A DNA stretch of 47,198 nt from Nonomuraea ceibae (lineage in GTDB: Bacteria; Actinomycetota; Actinomycetes; Streptosporangiales; Streptosporangiaceae). The notes below the pieces were generated by a model. The model saw nothing but the letters and a program-made list of their open reading frames with translations. It did no database searches and had not been told where the DNA came from. The DNA is taken from contig NZ_JAHKRO010000074.1 of the NCBI RefSeq assembly GCF_019396325.1, positions 1-47,198 of the forward strand. Reading direction: 5' to 3'. Positions 30,775 to 39,393 of this stretch are shown here, piece after piece (within the stretch, counting starts at the first letter, position 1; each line of letters opens with the position of its first letter). Made by a program: the position numbers and the translations under genes.

Positions 30775-31746
30775 ATGGTGAAACGCATCGCGCCCGCGCT
30801 CGGGCTGTTCTTCCTGTCGCCGCTGATCGGCGAGTTCCTGCTGGGCAACCTGCCGGTGACCATGCTGGTCGCGTTGATCACGCTGGCCCCGCTGTACGGG
30901 GGCGGCGCGCTGCTCGTCCGCGAGCTGGCCCGGCGCCGGGGGGCGGGCTGGCCGGGCATCGTCCTGCTCGCCGTCGCCTACGGGCTCGTGGAGGAGGGGC
31001 TGGTCACCCGGTCCCTGTTCAACCCCGGTTACGCCGGCATGGACCTCGCCTCGTACGCGTGGATCCCAGGTCTGGAGGTGAGCGCCTGGTGGGTGACGTT
31101 CGTGCTGGGCGGCGTGCACGCCGTGGGCAGCATCTGCGTGCCGATCGCGGTGATGGATGCCCTGGTGCCCGCCAGGGCCTCGGAGCCGTGGCTGCGGCTG
31201 CCGGGCCTGGCGACGGCGGGGGTGCTGTTCCTGCTGGGGGCGGCGGCCAGCGCGCTGTTCGACCCGGCCCCGTACCAGCCGTCCGTGGCCCGGCTCGCGG
31301 GCGTGGTGGCGCTGGCCGGGCTGCTGGTCGTGCTCGGCCTGCGCCGCCGGGGCCCGGCCGCCGCGTCGCCGGGGCGGGCGCCGGGGCCGTGGCCGGTGCT
31401 CGGCTTCTCGCTGGTGGCGGGGGCGGTGTTCTGGGGTGCGGCGATGGCCGCCTGGACGGTCGCCGCGTGGCTGCTCGTGGCCGTCAACGTCGCCGTCTAC
31501 GCCGTGGTCTGCGCCCAGGTGGCGCGCTGGTCCAGGAGGGAGGGCTGGGGCCGCGCCCAGGTGTTCGCGCTGGCCGCGGGCGGTGTGCTCACCTACGCCT
31601 GGCACGGCTTCCCGCAGCCGCCGGCCGTGCCCGCCGATCCGGCCGTCGACCTCGCAGGGAACATCGCCTTCGCGCTGGCCGCGCTCGCGCTCCTCGCCGT
31701 GGCCGCGGCCCGCCTACGCTCCCGGGAGCCCGCCGACCCGGCCTGA
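30775..31746 (+). CDS. Polytopic membrane protein, probable output gene of the two-component system
   Basis: The protein is 323 aa from GTG/ATG at 30775 region (ATG 30775) with GAGG upstream. About eight or nine hydrophobic helices are seen, separated by basic loops (RELARRRGAG, LRRRGPAAASPGRAPG, ARWSRREGWGRA). An EEGLVTRSLF segment after helix 3 and a later GGVHAVGSICVPI loop faintly recall CPBP intramembrane proteases (EExxxR and His motifs), but spacing is off by one residue, so I do not assign that family. The DesR-like palindrome right before the gene suggests activation by the upstream regulator. Function is unknown. Confidence 0.78.
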   Translation: MVKRIAPALGLFFLSPLIGEFLLGNLPVTMLVALITLAPLYGGGALLVRELARRRGAGWPGIVLLAVAYGLVEEGLVTRSLFNPGYAGMDLASYAWIPGLEVSAWWVTFVLGGVHAVGSICVPIAVMDALVPARASEPWLRLPGLATAGVLFLLGAAASALFDPAPYQPSVARLAGVVALAGLLVVLGLRRRGPAAASPGRAPGPWPVLGFSLVAGAVFWGAAMAAWTVAAWLLVAVNVAVYAVVCAQVARWSRREGWGRAQVFALAAGGVLTYAWHGFPQPPAVPADPAVDLAGNIAFALAALALLAVAAARLRSREPADPA

Positions 31747-31908
31747 TCGGGCCCGGAACCCTCGCCGAAGGGTGCGAAGTGGATGCGTCCGGCCACGCCC
31801 CACCCGCTCGCCTCGCTGTTCCAGCCGCTCCGCCTCACGGGCTCCCCGGTACGGCCCCCGCGCCGGGTGAGTCCGATCACAACCGGGTAGCCAGATGGGC
31901 AGACTATG

Positions 31909-31924
31909 GTTAGCCTTGCCTAAC
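31909..31924. promoter_or_regulatory. IdeR/DmdR-type iron box upstream of the siderophore operon
   Basis: GTTAGCCTTGCCTAAC has perfect GTTAG/CTAAC arms and fits the actinobacterial iron box (consensus arms TTAGG and CCTAA around a GC-rich middle). It sits 34 bp before the binding-protein ATG, next to a TATGGT -10-like element at 31905-31910. This implies iron-dependent repression by a DtxR-family protein. The rest of the 31747-31958 gap shows only a small ACCCT/AGGGT hairpin near 31757. Confidence 0.8.
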
Positions 31925-31958
31925 TGTTGAATCCCGGCACGAGAATGGAAGCACCACC

Positions 31959-32990
31959 ATGCGCGCATGGCGTCCGATCCTGGCATTCGCCGCTTTAAGC
32001 GTCGTGCTCGCAGGTTGCGGTTCCGCGGAGACCGGCGGCAACGCCGCGGGCACCGGCACGGCGGCGGCCTCCGCCGCGCCCGCCGGTCCCTGGCAGTTCA
32101 CCGACGGGTCCGGCAAGGTCGTCAAGGCCGACAAGACCCCGACGCGGATCATCGCGCACGCCGGCGAGGCGGCCGCGCTGATGTCGTTCGGCCTCAAGCC
32201 CGTCGGCATCTACGCCGACGAATCGGTCAAGACCGACGCGAACCTCAAGGACCTCGACCTGACCGGCATCGAGATCCTCGGCGAGGAATGGGGCAAGATC
32301 GACGTCGAGAAGGCCGCGGCCCTGCGCCCCGACCTCATCGTCGGCGACTGGTGGCCCGCCGAGAAGGCCTACAGTGGCCTGGAGGAAGGCGCCGACGAGA
32401 AGAGCAAGAAGCTCACCGAGCTCGCCCCCATCGTCGGCGTCGCCCAGGGCAAGTCGATCGTCGCCCTGGCCAAGGGCTACGAGGACCTGGCCAAGAGCCT
32501 CGGCGCCAAGGTCGACGCCCCGGAGATCGTCGCGCACAAGAAGCGCTTCGAGGAGGCGGTGACCGCCTTCAAGGAGGCCGTCGCCGCCAAGCCCGGCCTC
32601 ACCGCGGCCGCCATGCTTCCCGCCGACGACAAGCTGTACGTGGCCAACCCCGAGTACGCGCCCGAGCTGCTGGACTTCCAGAACTGGGGCCTGAAGGTGA
32701 TCAACCCCGACAGCCCCGACCCCGGCTTCCCCTACTGGGAGAACCTGAGCTGGGAGAACGCCGACAAGTACCAGCCCGACCTCGTCCTGTACGACGGCCG
32801 CAGCTACAAGCCGACCTCCAACGACGAGTGGGGCAAGAAGCAGCCCACCTGGTTCAAGGTCAAGGCGGCCAAGGCGGGCGCCGTCGTGTCGTGGCCGGCG
32901 TACTGGCTGCACACGTACGAGGACTTCGCCACCGAGCTGGAGAGCCTGACCGCGGCCGTGAAGGCCGCGGACGAGAACATCGGCGACTGA
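31959..32990 (+). CDS. Iron-siderophore ABC transporter substrate-binding lipoprotein
   Basis: The protein is 343 aa from ATG 31959. The lipobox LAGC puts the lipid Cys at residue 20. After a short Ala/Gly linker comes the Peripla_BP_2 (FecB/FhuD) fold: TDGSGKVVKADKTPTRIIAHAGEAAALMSFGLKPVGIYADE, IDVEKAAALRPDLIVGD and a long connecting helix around residues 170-215. It catches ferric siderophores at the membrane surface and hands them to the FecCD permeases encoded next. It is first in an operon under an iron box. The siderophore cannot be named; no synthesis genes are in the window. Confidence 0.92.
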   Translation: MRAWRPILAFAALSVVLAGCGSAETGGNAAGTGTAAASAAPAGPWQFTDGSGKVVKADKTPTRIIAHAGEAAALMSFGLKPVGIYADESVKTDANLKDLDLTGIEILGEEWGKIDVEKAAALRPDLIVGDWWPAEKAYSGLEEGADEKSKKLTELAPIVGVAQGKSIVALAKGYEDLAKSLGAKVDAPEIVAHKKRFEEAVTAFKEAVAAKPGLTAAAMLPADDKLYVANPEYAPELLDFQNWGLKVINPDSPDPGFPYWENLSWENADKYQPDLVLYDGRSYKPTSNDEWGKKQPTWFKVKAAKAGAVVSWPAYWLHTYEDFATELESLTAAVKAADENIGD

Positions 32991-32999
32991 CCGCCGACG

Positions 33000-34028
33000 A
33001 TGAGCAGCTCGACCTCTCTCGGACGACGAGCCTCGGCCCTCGGGCCGGGGCTCGCCCTGCTGTGCGTGCTCCTGGCCCTGATCGCCTTCCTCAGCGTCAC
33101 GCTCGGCTCACGCTCGATCGGCCTGCCCGAGGTGCTGAGCGCGCTGGGCAGCATGGACGCCGACGCGTCGTTCAACAGCACGGTGACGCTGGAGCTGCGC
33201 GTGCCCCGCACGCTGATCGGCATCCTGGCGGGCGCCGCGCTCGGCGTGGCCGGCGCCATCCTCCAGGGCGTCACCCGCAACCCGCTGGCCGACACCGGGA
33301 TCATGGGCATCAACTCCGGCGCGGCCGTCTGCGTGGTCTTCGCCATCACGGTGCTCGGCGTGCGCGGCGCCGGCGTCTACGTGTGGTTCGCCTTCGCCGG
33401 GGCGATCGCCGCCCTCGTGCTCGTGTACGCGATCGCGTCGCTCGGCAGGGAGGGCGCCACCCCGGTCAAGCTCGCCCTGGCCGGGGCCGCCGTCACCGCG
33501 GGCCTGGCCTCGGTCACCACCGGGGTCGTGATGACCAACGTGGACGCGCTCAACGAGCTGCGCTTCTGGCAGGTGGGCTCGCTCGCCGGCCGCTACGCGC
33601 CGATCCTCGCCGGGGTCGCGCCGTTCCTCATCCTCGGCCTGATCGCGTCGCTGGCGTTCGGGCGCACGCTCAACGGGCTCGCGCTCGGCGAGGACCTGGC
33701 CCGCGGCCTCGGCCAGCACGTCACCCGGACCCGGGTGGCGGCGTTCGTCGTGGTCGCCGTGCTGGCCGGAGCCGCCACGGCGGCCTGCGGGCCGATCGTC
33801 TTCGTCGGGCTGGTCGTCCCGCACGTCGCCCGGTTCCTGTGCGGCCCTGACTACCGGTGGATCCTGCCGTACTCCATGCTGCTCTCGCCCATCGTGCTGC
33901 TGCTGGCCGACGTGCTCGGCCGGGTGGTGGTGGCGCCCGACGAGCTGCAGGTCGGCGTGGTCCTGGGCGTGCTCGGGGCGCCGGCGTTCGTGGCCATCGT
34001 CCGCTACGGCCGGATGTCGGAGGCGTGA
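33000..34028 (+). CDS. FecCD-family siderophore permease, first subunit
   Basis: The protein is 342 aa from ATG 33000, 9 bp after the binding-protein stop. It has about ten membrane helices. FecCD motifs are LRVPRTLIGILAGAALGVAGAILQGVTRNPLADTGIMGINSGAAV and, near the C-terminus, ACGPIVFVGLVVPHVARFLCGPDYRWILPYSMLLSPIVLLLADVLGRVVVAPDELQVGVVLGVLGAPAFVAIVR. These include the ATPase-contact GPIVFVGL loop. With the next gene it forms the heterodimeric pore of the importer. Three bases separate it from the second permease gene. Confidence 0.94.
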   Translation: MSSSTSLGRRASALGPGLALLCVLLALIAFLSVTLGSRSIGLPEVLSALGSMDADASFNSTVTLELRVPRTLIGILAGAALGVAGAILQGVTRNPLADTGIMGINSGAAVCVVFAITVLGVRGAGVYVWFAFAGAIAALVLVYAIASLGREGATPVKLALAGAAVTAGLASVTTGVVMTNVDALNELRFWQVGSLAGRYAPILAGVAPFLILGLIASLAFGRTLNGLALGEDLARGLGQHVTRTRVAAFVVVAVLAGAATAACGPIVFVGLVVPHVARFLCGPDYRWILPYSMLLSPIVLLLADVLGRVVVAPDELQVGVVLGVLGAPAFVAIVRYGRMSEA

Positions 34029-34030
34029 GC

Positions 34031-35080
34031 ATGACCGCGACCACGACCGTCTCGACCACCGGCGCGTTCCGCGCCATCCGCCGCCGCAGGAACGCCCGCG
34101 CTCTCGTGGTGACGTGCGCGCTGACCCTGGCCGTCGGCGCGCTGTTCGTGCTCACGATGATGGTGGGCAGCTTCCAGCTCACCGCGGGCGAGGTCATCGC
34201 CTCGGTGCTGCACCTGCGCGAGGACCCGAGCGTCGACTTCGTCGTGCGGGGGCTGCGGCTGCCCACGGCGGCGGCGGCGCTGGCCGTCGGCCTCGCCCTC
34301 GGCGCCGCCGGGACGATCTTCCAGCAGTTGCTGCGCAACCCGCTCGCCTCGCCCGACTTCGTCGGCATCAACTCGGGCGCCGGGCTCGCCGCCATCACCG
34401 GGATCGTGCTGCTCCAGGCCGGCGGCCTGGCCGTGAGCGCACTCGCGCTCGCCGGCGCGATCGTCGCCGCCCTGCTCATGTACGTGCTCGCCTGGCGCGA
34501 CGGCGTGGCCGGCTACCGGTTCATCCTCATCGGCATCGGCGCCGCGCTCTTCTTCGACGGGCTGATCGGCTACATGCTGACCCGGGCCCGGCTCAACGAC
34601 GCCCAGCAGGCGATGCACTGGCTGACCGGCTCCGTGGGCCAGGCCGACGCCGCCGAGCTGCGGCTCCTGCTCGCCGCCGTGGCGGTGCTGCTGCCTGTCG
34701 CGCTGCTGCTCCAGCGGCAGTTGCGCGGGCTCGAACTCGGCGACGACGCCGCCCGCGCGCTCGGCGTCCGCACCGAGCTCAGCCGCGCCGGGCTGCTCGC
34801 CACCGCGGTGGTGCTGACGGCGCTGGCCGTCGCCGTGGCCGGGCCGATGATCTTCGTCGCGCTCGTCGCCGGGCCGATCGCCAACCGGCTGCTCGGCCCG
34901 GCCACCGGCGGGATCGTGCCCGCCGCGCTGGTCGGTGCGACGCTGGTGCTCGTCGCCGACCTCGTCGCCGTCCACCTGTTGCCGACGCCGCTGCCCACCG
35001 GCGTGGTGACCGGCGCGGTCGGCGCGCCCTACCTGCTGTGGCTGCTGGCCACCACCAACCGGCAAGGAGCGGGTGGATGA
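34031..35080 (+). CDS. FecCD-family siderophore permease, second subunit
   Basis: The protein is 349 aa from ATG 34031 with GGAGG about 7 nt upstream inside the previous gene's end. It has ten helices with VVRGLRLPTAAAALAVGLALGAAGTIFQQLLRNPLASPDFVGINSGAG and the C-terminal AVAGPMIFVALVAGPIANRLL and PLPTGVVTGAVGAPYLLWLL motifs. It pairs with the first permease. The proline in the usual VPHIAR motif is replaced (AGPIANR), as often in the second subunit. Its stop overlaps the ATPase start in an ATGA. Confidence 0.94.
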   Translation: MTATTTVSTTGAFRAIRRRRNARALVVTCALTLAVGALFVLTMMVGSFQLTAGEVIASVLHLREDPSVDFVVRGLRLPTAAAALAVGLALGAAGTIFQQLLRNPLASPDFVGINSGAGLAAITGIVLLQAGGLAVSALALAGAIVAALLMYVLAWRDGVAGYRFILIGIGAALFFDGLIGYMLTRARLNDAQQAMHWLTGSVGQADAAELRLLLAAVAVLLPVALLLQRQLRGLELGDDAARALGVRTELSRAGLLATAVVLTALAVAVAGPMIFVALVAGPIANRLLGPATGGIVPAALVGATLVLVADLVAVHLLPTPLPTGVVTGAVGAPYLLWLLATTNRQGAGG

Positions 35081-35850
35081 CCCGACTGCACGCCGAGGGC
35101 GTGACCCTCGGATACGACGACCAGCCGATCGTGACCGGCCTCGACGTCCGGATCCCCGACGGCAAGGTCACCGCGATCGTGGGGGCCAACGCGTGCGGCA
35201 AGTCCACGCTGCTGCGCGGCCTGGCCCGGCTGCTCAAGCCCCGGGCGGGCGCCGTCTTCCTCGACGGCAAGGCGATGAGCGAGCTGGGCACGCACGAGGT
35301 CGCCAAGACGCTCGGGCTGCTGCCGCAGACGCCCGTCGCCCCCGACGGCATCACCGTCGCCGACCTGGTCTCGCGCGGACGCTACCCGCACCAGGGCTGG
35401 TTCCGCCGCTGGACCGACGGCGACGACGACGCGGTCACCCGCGCCCTGGAGGCCACCGGCACCGCCGCCCTGGTCGACCGGCCGATCCGGCAGTTGTCCG
35501 GCGGGCAGCGGCAGCGCGTGTGGGTGGCGATGGCGCTCGCCCAGGACACCGACCTGCTGCTCCTCGACGAGCCCACCACCTACCTGGACATCAACCACCA
35601 GGTGGAGCTGCTGCGGCTGCTGCGCAAGCTGAACGCCGAGTCCGGCAAGACGATCGTGGTCGTCCTGCACGACCTCAACCTCGCCTGCCGCTTCTGCGAC
35701 CACGTGATCGCGATGGCCGACGGGTCCGTCGTCGCCGAGGGCGAGCCCACCGCGGTGATCACCGCCGAGCTGGTCGAGAAGGTCTTCGGCCTGTCCTGCG
35801 TCGTGGTGCCCGACCCGGTCGCCGGCACGCCGATGGTGGTGCCGTCCTGA
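35077..35850 (+). CDS. Siderophore ABC transporter ATP-binding protein (FecE/FepC type)
   Basis: The protein is 257 aa. ATG 35077 overlaps the permease stop (ATGA). It has all nucleotide-binding motifs: Walker A GANACGKST near residue 36, Q-loop LLPQTPVAP, signature LSGGQRQRVWVAMALAQ, Walker B LLLLDEPTTYLD and H-loop VVLHDLNLACRFCD. The LDEPTTYLDINHQVELLRLLR run is typical of iron-chelate importers. It powers the two FecCD permeases. Its stop codon overlaps the probable CTG start of the next gene. Confidence 0.95.
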   Translation: MTRLHAEGVTLGYDDQPIVTGLDVRIPDGKVTAIVGANACGKSTLLRGLARLLKPRAGAVFLDGKAMSELGTHEVAKTLGLLPQTPVAPDGITVADLVSRGRYPHQGWFRRWTDGDDDAVTRALEATGTAALVDRPIRQLSGGQRQRVWVAMALAQDTDLLLLDEPTTYLDINHQVELLRLLRKLNAESGKTIVVVLHDLNLACRFCDHVIAMADGSVVAEGEPTAVITAELVEKVFGLSCVVVPDPVAGTPMVVPS

Positions 35851-37646
35851 CCACGACGACGACGGCGGGACCGGCGACCGCCCCCGCGGCCGCGCTGCGC
35901 ACGGCGACCGGCCGGGAGGCCACCCGCTGGGTCGCCGCGCACTGCCGCCGCTCGCCCTGGCTCGCGGCCGGGGCCGTGCTCAGCACCGTGGCCGGGGCCG
36001 GGCTCGCCGTCCTCCCGGTGCTCCTGCTCGGGCAGGTGGTCGACGGCGTCGTCGGGGGAGAGCCGCAGTCGATCCTGGTCACGATCGGCGCGCTCATGGT
36101 GGCCGCCGCGTTGCTGGGCGCCGCCGCCACGGCCGCGTCCACGTACCTGATCGGCAGGCTCGGCGCGGACCTGCTGGCCGGGCTGCGGGAGGCCGCCGTA
36201 CGGGCCGTGCTGGGGATGCCGAGCGCGCGGGTCGAGCAGGTCGGCCGCGGCGACGTGCTGTCCAGGGTCGGCGACGACGTGGCCGTGCTGTCCAAGGGCA
36301 TCCGCACGGCCGTGCCCACCGTGTTCTCCGCCGGGGTGCTGGTCGTCATCGCCACCGCCGGCATGTTCGGGCTGGACTGGCGGCTCGGCCTCGCCGGCGC
36401 GGGCGCGCTGCCCGCCTACGCGCTGGCGCTGCGCTGGTATCTGCCCCGGTCCGCCCCGCTCTACAAGCGGCAGCGCGAAGCCCAGGCCGACCGCGCGCAG
36501 GCGCTGATCAGCGGCCTCAACGGCATCGACACCGTACGCGCCTACCGCCTGGAGGAGGCCTTCCGCGAGCAGGTCACGCGTGAGTCGTGGCGGGTGCGCG
36601 ACCTCGGCATCGAGGTGTTCCGCTTCTTCGGCAGGTTCGTCGGCCGGGAGAACCGCGCCGAGTTCATCGGCCTCACCCTGATCATCGTGGTCGGCTACGC
36701 CCTGCTGGAGGCCGACGCCGCCACGCTCGGCGAGGTGTCGGCCGCGCCGCTGCTGTTCCACCGGCTGTTCAACCCGCTGGGCTCCATCATGTTCACCTTC
36801 GACGAGGCGCAGAAGTCCGGCGCGAGCCTGACGCGGCTCGTCGGCGTGCTGGGCGAGGCGGCCGAGGACCGGCTCGTGGGCAGCGCCGCCCCCGCATCGG
36901 CGGACGTCACCCCGTACCCGGTGACGGTCGAGGGGCTGACGTTCGGCTATCCCGGCGCGAGCGAGCCGGTGCTGCGGGACGTGAGCCTGACGATCCCGGC
37001 GGGCGGGTCGCTCGCGCTGGTGGGCGCGACGGGCGCGGGCAAGACCACGCTCGCCGCGCTCGTCGCGGGCATCGGGACCCCGCAGGCCGGGTCGGTGCGC
37101 GTCGGTACGGCCGACCTCGCGGACCTGGACGAGGCCGGGGCGCGGGCCCTGGTGAGCATCCTGACGCAGGAGACGCACGTGTTCTCCGGCCCGCTCGCCG
37201 AGGACCTGCGGCTGGCCGCGCCCGGCGCGACCGACGAGGAGCTGATGGCCGCGCTGCGGGTCGCCGGCGCCGACGGCTGGGCCGAGGCGCTGCCCGACGG
37301 GCTCGCCACCAAGGTCGGCGAGGGCGGCGAGCGTCTGGACGGCACCACGGTCGCCCGGATCGCGCTGGCCCGGCTGGTGCTGGCCCGCTCGCCGGTCGTG
37401 GTGCTGGACGAGTCGACCGCGGAGGCGGGCAGCGAAGGCGCGGCCGAGCTGGAGCGGGCCGTGCGGGCCGCCTGCCGGGGCCGCACCACGCTGCTCGTGG
37501 CGCACCGGCTGACCCAGGCCATGACCGCTGACCGGATCGCCGTCCTGGACGCCGGGCGCGTGGTCGAGCAGGGCACGCACGAGGAGCTGGTGGCCCTGGG
37601 CGGACGCTACGCGCGGCTGTGGCGGGCCTGGCGTGCGGGAAGTTAG
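35847..37646 (+). CDS. Exporter-fold ABC half-transporter with intact Walker motifs but lost signature
   Basis: The protein is about 599 aa. No ATG, GTG or TTG is available in frame between the ATPase region and the first membrane helix, so the likely start is CTG 35847, overlapping the previous stop as CTGA. Six membrane helices (residues about 35-310) are followed by an ATPase domain. Walker A GATGAGKTT (393-401), Q-loop LTQET, Walker B VVVLDE (Asp521, Glu522) and H-loop His553 are intact. The signature reads LDGTT (497-501) instead of LSGGQ, and the D-loop is altered (TAEAG). It needs a partner to supply a signature, and the next gene does so. Placement after a siderophore importer recalls IrtAB and YbtPQ. 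Confidence 0.9.
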   Translation: MTTTTTAGPATAPAAALRTATGREATRWVAAHCRRSPWLAAGAVLSTVAGAGLAVLPVLLLGQVVDGVVGGEPQSILVTIGALMVAAALLGAAATAASTYLIGRLGADLLAGLREAAVRAVLGMPSARVEQVGRGDVLSRVGDDVAVLSKGIRTAVPTVFSAGVLVVIATAGMFGLDWRLGLAGAGALPAYALALRWYLPRSAPLYKRQREAQADRAQALISGLNGIDTVRAYRLEEAFREQVTRESWRVRDLGIEVFRFFGRFVGRENRAEFIGLTLIIVVGYALLEADAATLGEVSAAPLLFHRLFNPLGSIMFTFDEAQKSGASLTRLVGVLGEAAEDRLVGSAAPASADVTPYPVTVEGLTFGYPGASEPVLRDVSLTIPAGGSLALVGATGAGKTTLAALVAGIGTPQAGSVRVGTADLADLDEAGARALVSILTQETHVFSGPLAEDLRLAAPGATDEELMAALRVAGADGWAEALPDGLATKVGEGGERLDGTTVARIALARLVLARSPVVVLDESTAEAGSEGAAELERAVRAACRGRTTLLVAHRLTQAMTADRIAVLDAGRVVEQGTHEELVALGGRYARLWRAWRAGS

Positions 37647-37656
37647 GAGCGAGCGC

Positions 37657-39339
37657 ATGTCGTCCCTCACGGGGTCCGTCATCCTGCGGACCGCGCTGCG
37701 GCGCAACCTCGGCGCCATGACCGGGGGCACCGTTCTCATGGGCCTCTACCAGGCGGGCGAGACCGCGTTCCCCATCGCGCTCGGCCTGATCGTCGAGCAC
37801 ACCATGCGGGACCGCACGCTCGGCTCGCTCGGCCTGTCGATCGCCGCGCTGCTCGTGATCATCACGACCGTGTCGCTGTCGTGGCGCTTCGGGATGCGCA
37901 TCCTGCAGAAGGCGAACGTCACCGAGGCGCACCGCTGGCGGGTGGAGGTCGCCGCCTGCGGGCTGCAGCCGGTCGCCAGGGACGCCGACCTCAGGTCCGG
38001 CGAGGTGCTGACCATCGCCACCGAGGACGCCGACCAGACCGCCGACATCATCGAGGTGGTGCCGCTGCTGGTCAGCTCCCTTGTTGCGGTGCTGATCAGC
38101 GCCGTGGCGCTCGGGCTGGCCAGCGTGTGGCTCGGCCTGCTGGTGATCGTCGGGACCGTCGCGATCCTGACGACCCTCAGCGTCCTGTCGCGCCGGATCG
38201 GCGCCGGCACCCGCGAGCAGCAGGCCCGGGTCGCGCGGGCGGGCGCGAAGGTCGCCGACCTGATCACCGGCCTGCGCCCGCTGCACGGCTTCGGCGGCAA
38301 CGCCGCGGCCTTCCTGTCCTACCGGAAGGTCAGCGGGGAGGCCCGCCACCAGTCGATCGTCGTCGCCCGCGCCAACGGCGCGTACGCGGGCGCCGCGCTG
38401 GGGCTCAACGCGATCCTCGCCGCCGTCGTCACCCTCGCCGCCGGCTGGCTCGCCTTCCAGGGGCAGATCACGATCGGGCAGCTCGTCATGGCCGTGGGGC
38501 TGGCCCAGTTCATCATCGAACCGCTCAAGCTGTTCTCGGAGATGCCCAAGTACGTGATGGTCGCCCGCGCGTCGGCCGATCGGATGGCGCTCGTCCTGGC
38601 CGCGCCGCCGGTCATGACGCCCGGCCGGGACCGCCCCGCGCCGGGTGGGGACCTGGAGGTCGACTGCGTCCGCCACGGGGCGCTGCGCAAGCTGAAGTTC
38701 CGGGTGGCGCCCGGCGAGTTCGTCGCGATCGCCGCCTACGAGCCGCGCGCCGCCGCCGACCTGGCCGCGGTGCTCTCCCTCCGCGTCCCGCCCGGCGCGT
38801 ACGAGGGCGTGGTGCGGATCGGCGGGCGCGCGGTGGCGGACCTGTCGGTCGAGGCGGTCCGCGAGCACCTGCTCGTGAACCCGTACGACGGGGAGATCTT
38901 CGCCGGGACCCTGCGCAGCAACATCGACCCGTCGGGACGCGGCCGCCTGGTGCCCGAGGCCGTCGCGGCGTCGATGCTGACCGACGTCGTCGCCCTGCAC
39001 GCCGAGGGCCTCGACCACGGCGTGCGCGACCGGGGCGCGAACCTGTCGGGCGGGCAGCGCCAGCGGCTCTCGCTGGCCCGCGCCCTGGCCGCCGACACCG
39101 ACGTGCTCGTCCTGCACGACCCGACGACGGCGGTCGACGCGGTCACCGAGCAGCTCATCGCCCGCGGCATCGCGGACCTGCGGCGGGGCCGCACCACCGT
39201 GGTGATCACCAGCAGCCCGGCGTTCCTGGACGCGGCCGACCGGGTGCTCGTCCTCGACGGCGGCATGGTCACCGCCGAGGGCGCCCACCGCGACCTGCTG
39301 GCCGCCGACGAGCACTACCGCCAGGCCGTGGCGCGGTGA
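37657..39339 (+). CDS. Exporter-fold ABC half-transporter with intact signature but lost Walker motifs
   Basis: The protein is 560 aa from ATG 37657 with AGGAG 7 nt upstream. It has six membrane helices (about 15-300), then an ATPase domain that cannot bind ATP normally. The Walker A position reads AYEPRAAAD (360-368) with no Lys, the Q-loop reads LVNPYDGEIF, Walker B Asp and Glu are His487 and Asp488, and the H-loop His is Ser519. In contrast the signature LSGGQRQRLSLARAL (from Leu463) and D-loop TTAVD are perfect. Its defects mirror those of the preceding half exactly, so the two must act as a heterodimer. It probably moves a siderophore or ferric-siderophore, inferred from the operon. Confidence 0.9.
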   Translation: MSSLTGSVILRTALRRNLGAMTGGTVLMGLYQAGETAFPIALGLIVEHTMRDRTLGSLGLSIAALLVIITTVSLSWRFGMRILQKANVTEAHRWRVEVAACGLQPVARDADLRSGEVLTIATEDADQTADIIEVVPLLVSSLVAVLISAVALGLASVWLGLLVIVGTVAILTTLSVLSRRIGAGTREQQARVARAGAKVADLITGLRPLHGFGGNAAAFLSYRKVSGEARHQSIVVARANGAYAGAALGLNAILAAVVTLAAGWLAFQGQITIGQLVMAVGLAQFIIEPLKLFSEMPKYVMVARASADRMALVLAAPPVMTPGRDRPAPGGDLEVDCVRHGALRKLKFRVAPGEFVAIAAYEPRAAADLAAVLSLRVPPGAYEGVVRIGGRAVADLSVEAVREHLLVNPYDGEIFAGTLRSNIDPSGRGRLVPEAVAASMLTDVVALHAEGLDHGVRDRGANLSGGQRQRLSLARALAADTDVLVLHDPTTAVDAVTEQLIARGIADLRRGRTTVVITSSPAFLDAADRVLVLDGGMVTAEGAHRDLLAADEHYRQAVAR

Positions 39340-39354
39340 CCCGCGGCCGGGCTA

Positions 39355-39391
39355 CGGCCCCGCAACTCGGCCCGCGTTCACCCGGGGGCCG
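39355..39391 (+). terminator. Weak stem between the ABC operon and convergent methyltransferase gene
   Basis: CGGCCCC (39355-39361) and GGGGCCG (39385-39391) can pair over a 23-nt loop that itself holds GC-rich sequence. Being in the 54-bp convergent gap, it may end both transcripts. The loop is long, so support is modest. Confidence 0.35.
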
Positions 39392-39393
39392 CG

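Noticed and set aside
31783..31890. Short rightward frame starting with ATG and containing LASLFQPLRLTG, reminiscent of the N-terminus of old yellow enzyme-type flavin reductases.
   Set aside because: Only about 35 codons, ended by a stop, with no ribosome site and no continuation of the family in any frame. The likeness is too short to support a pseudogene.
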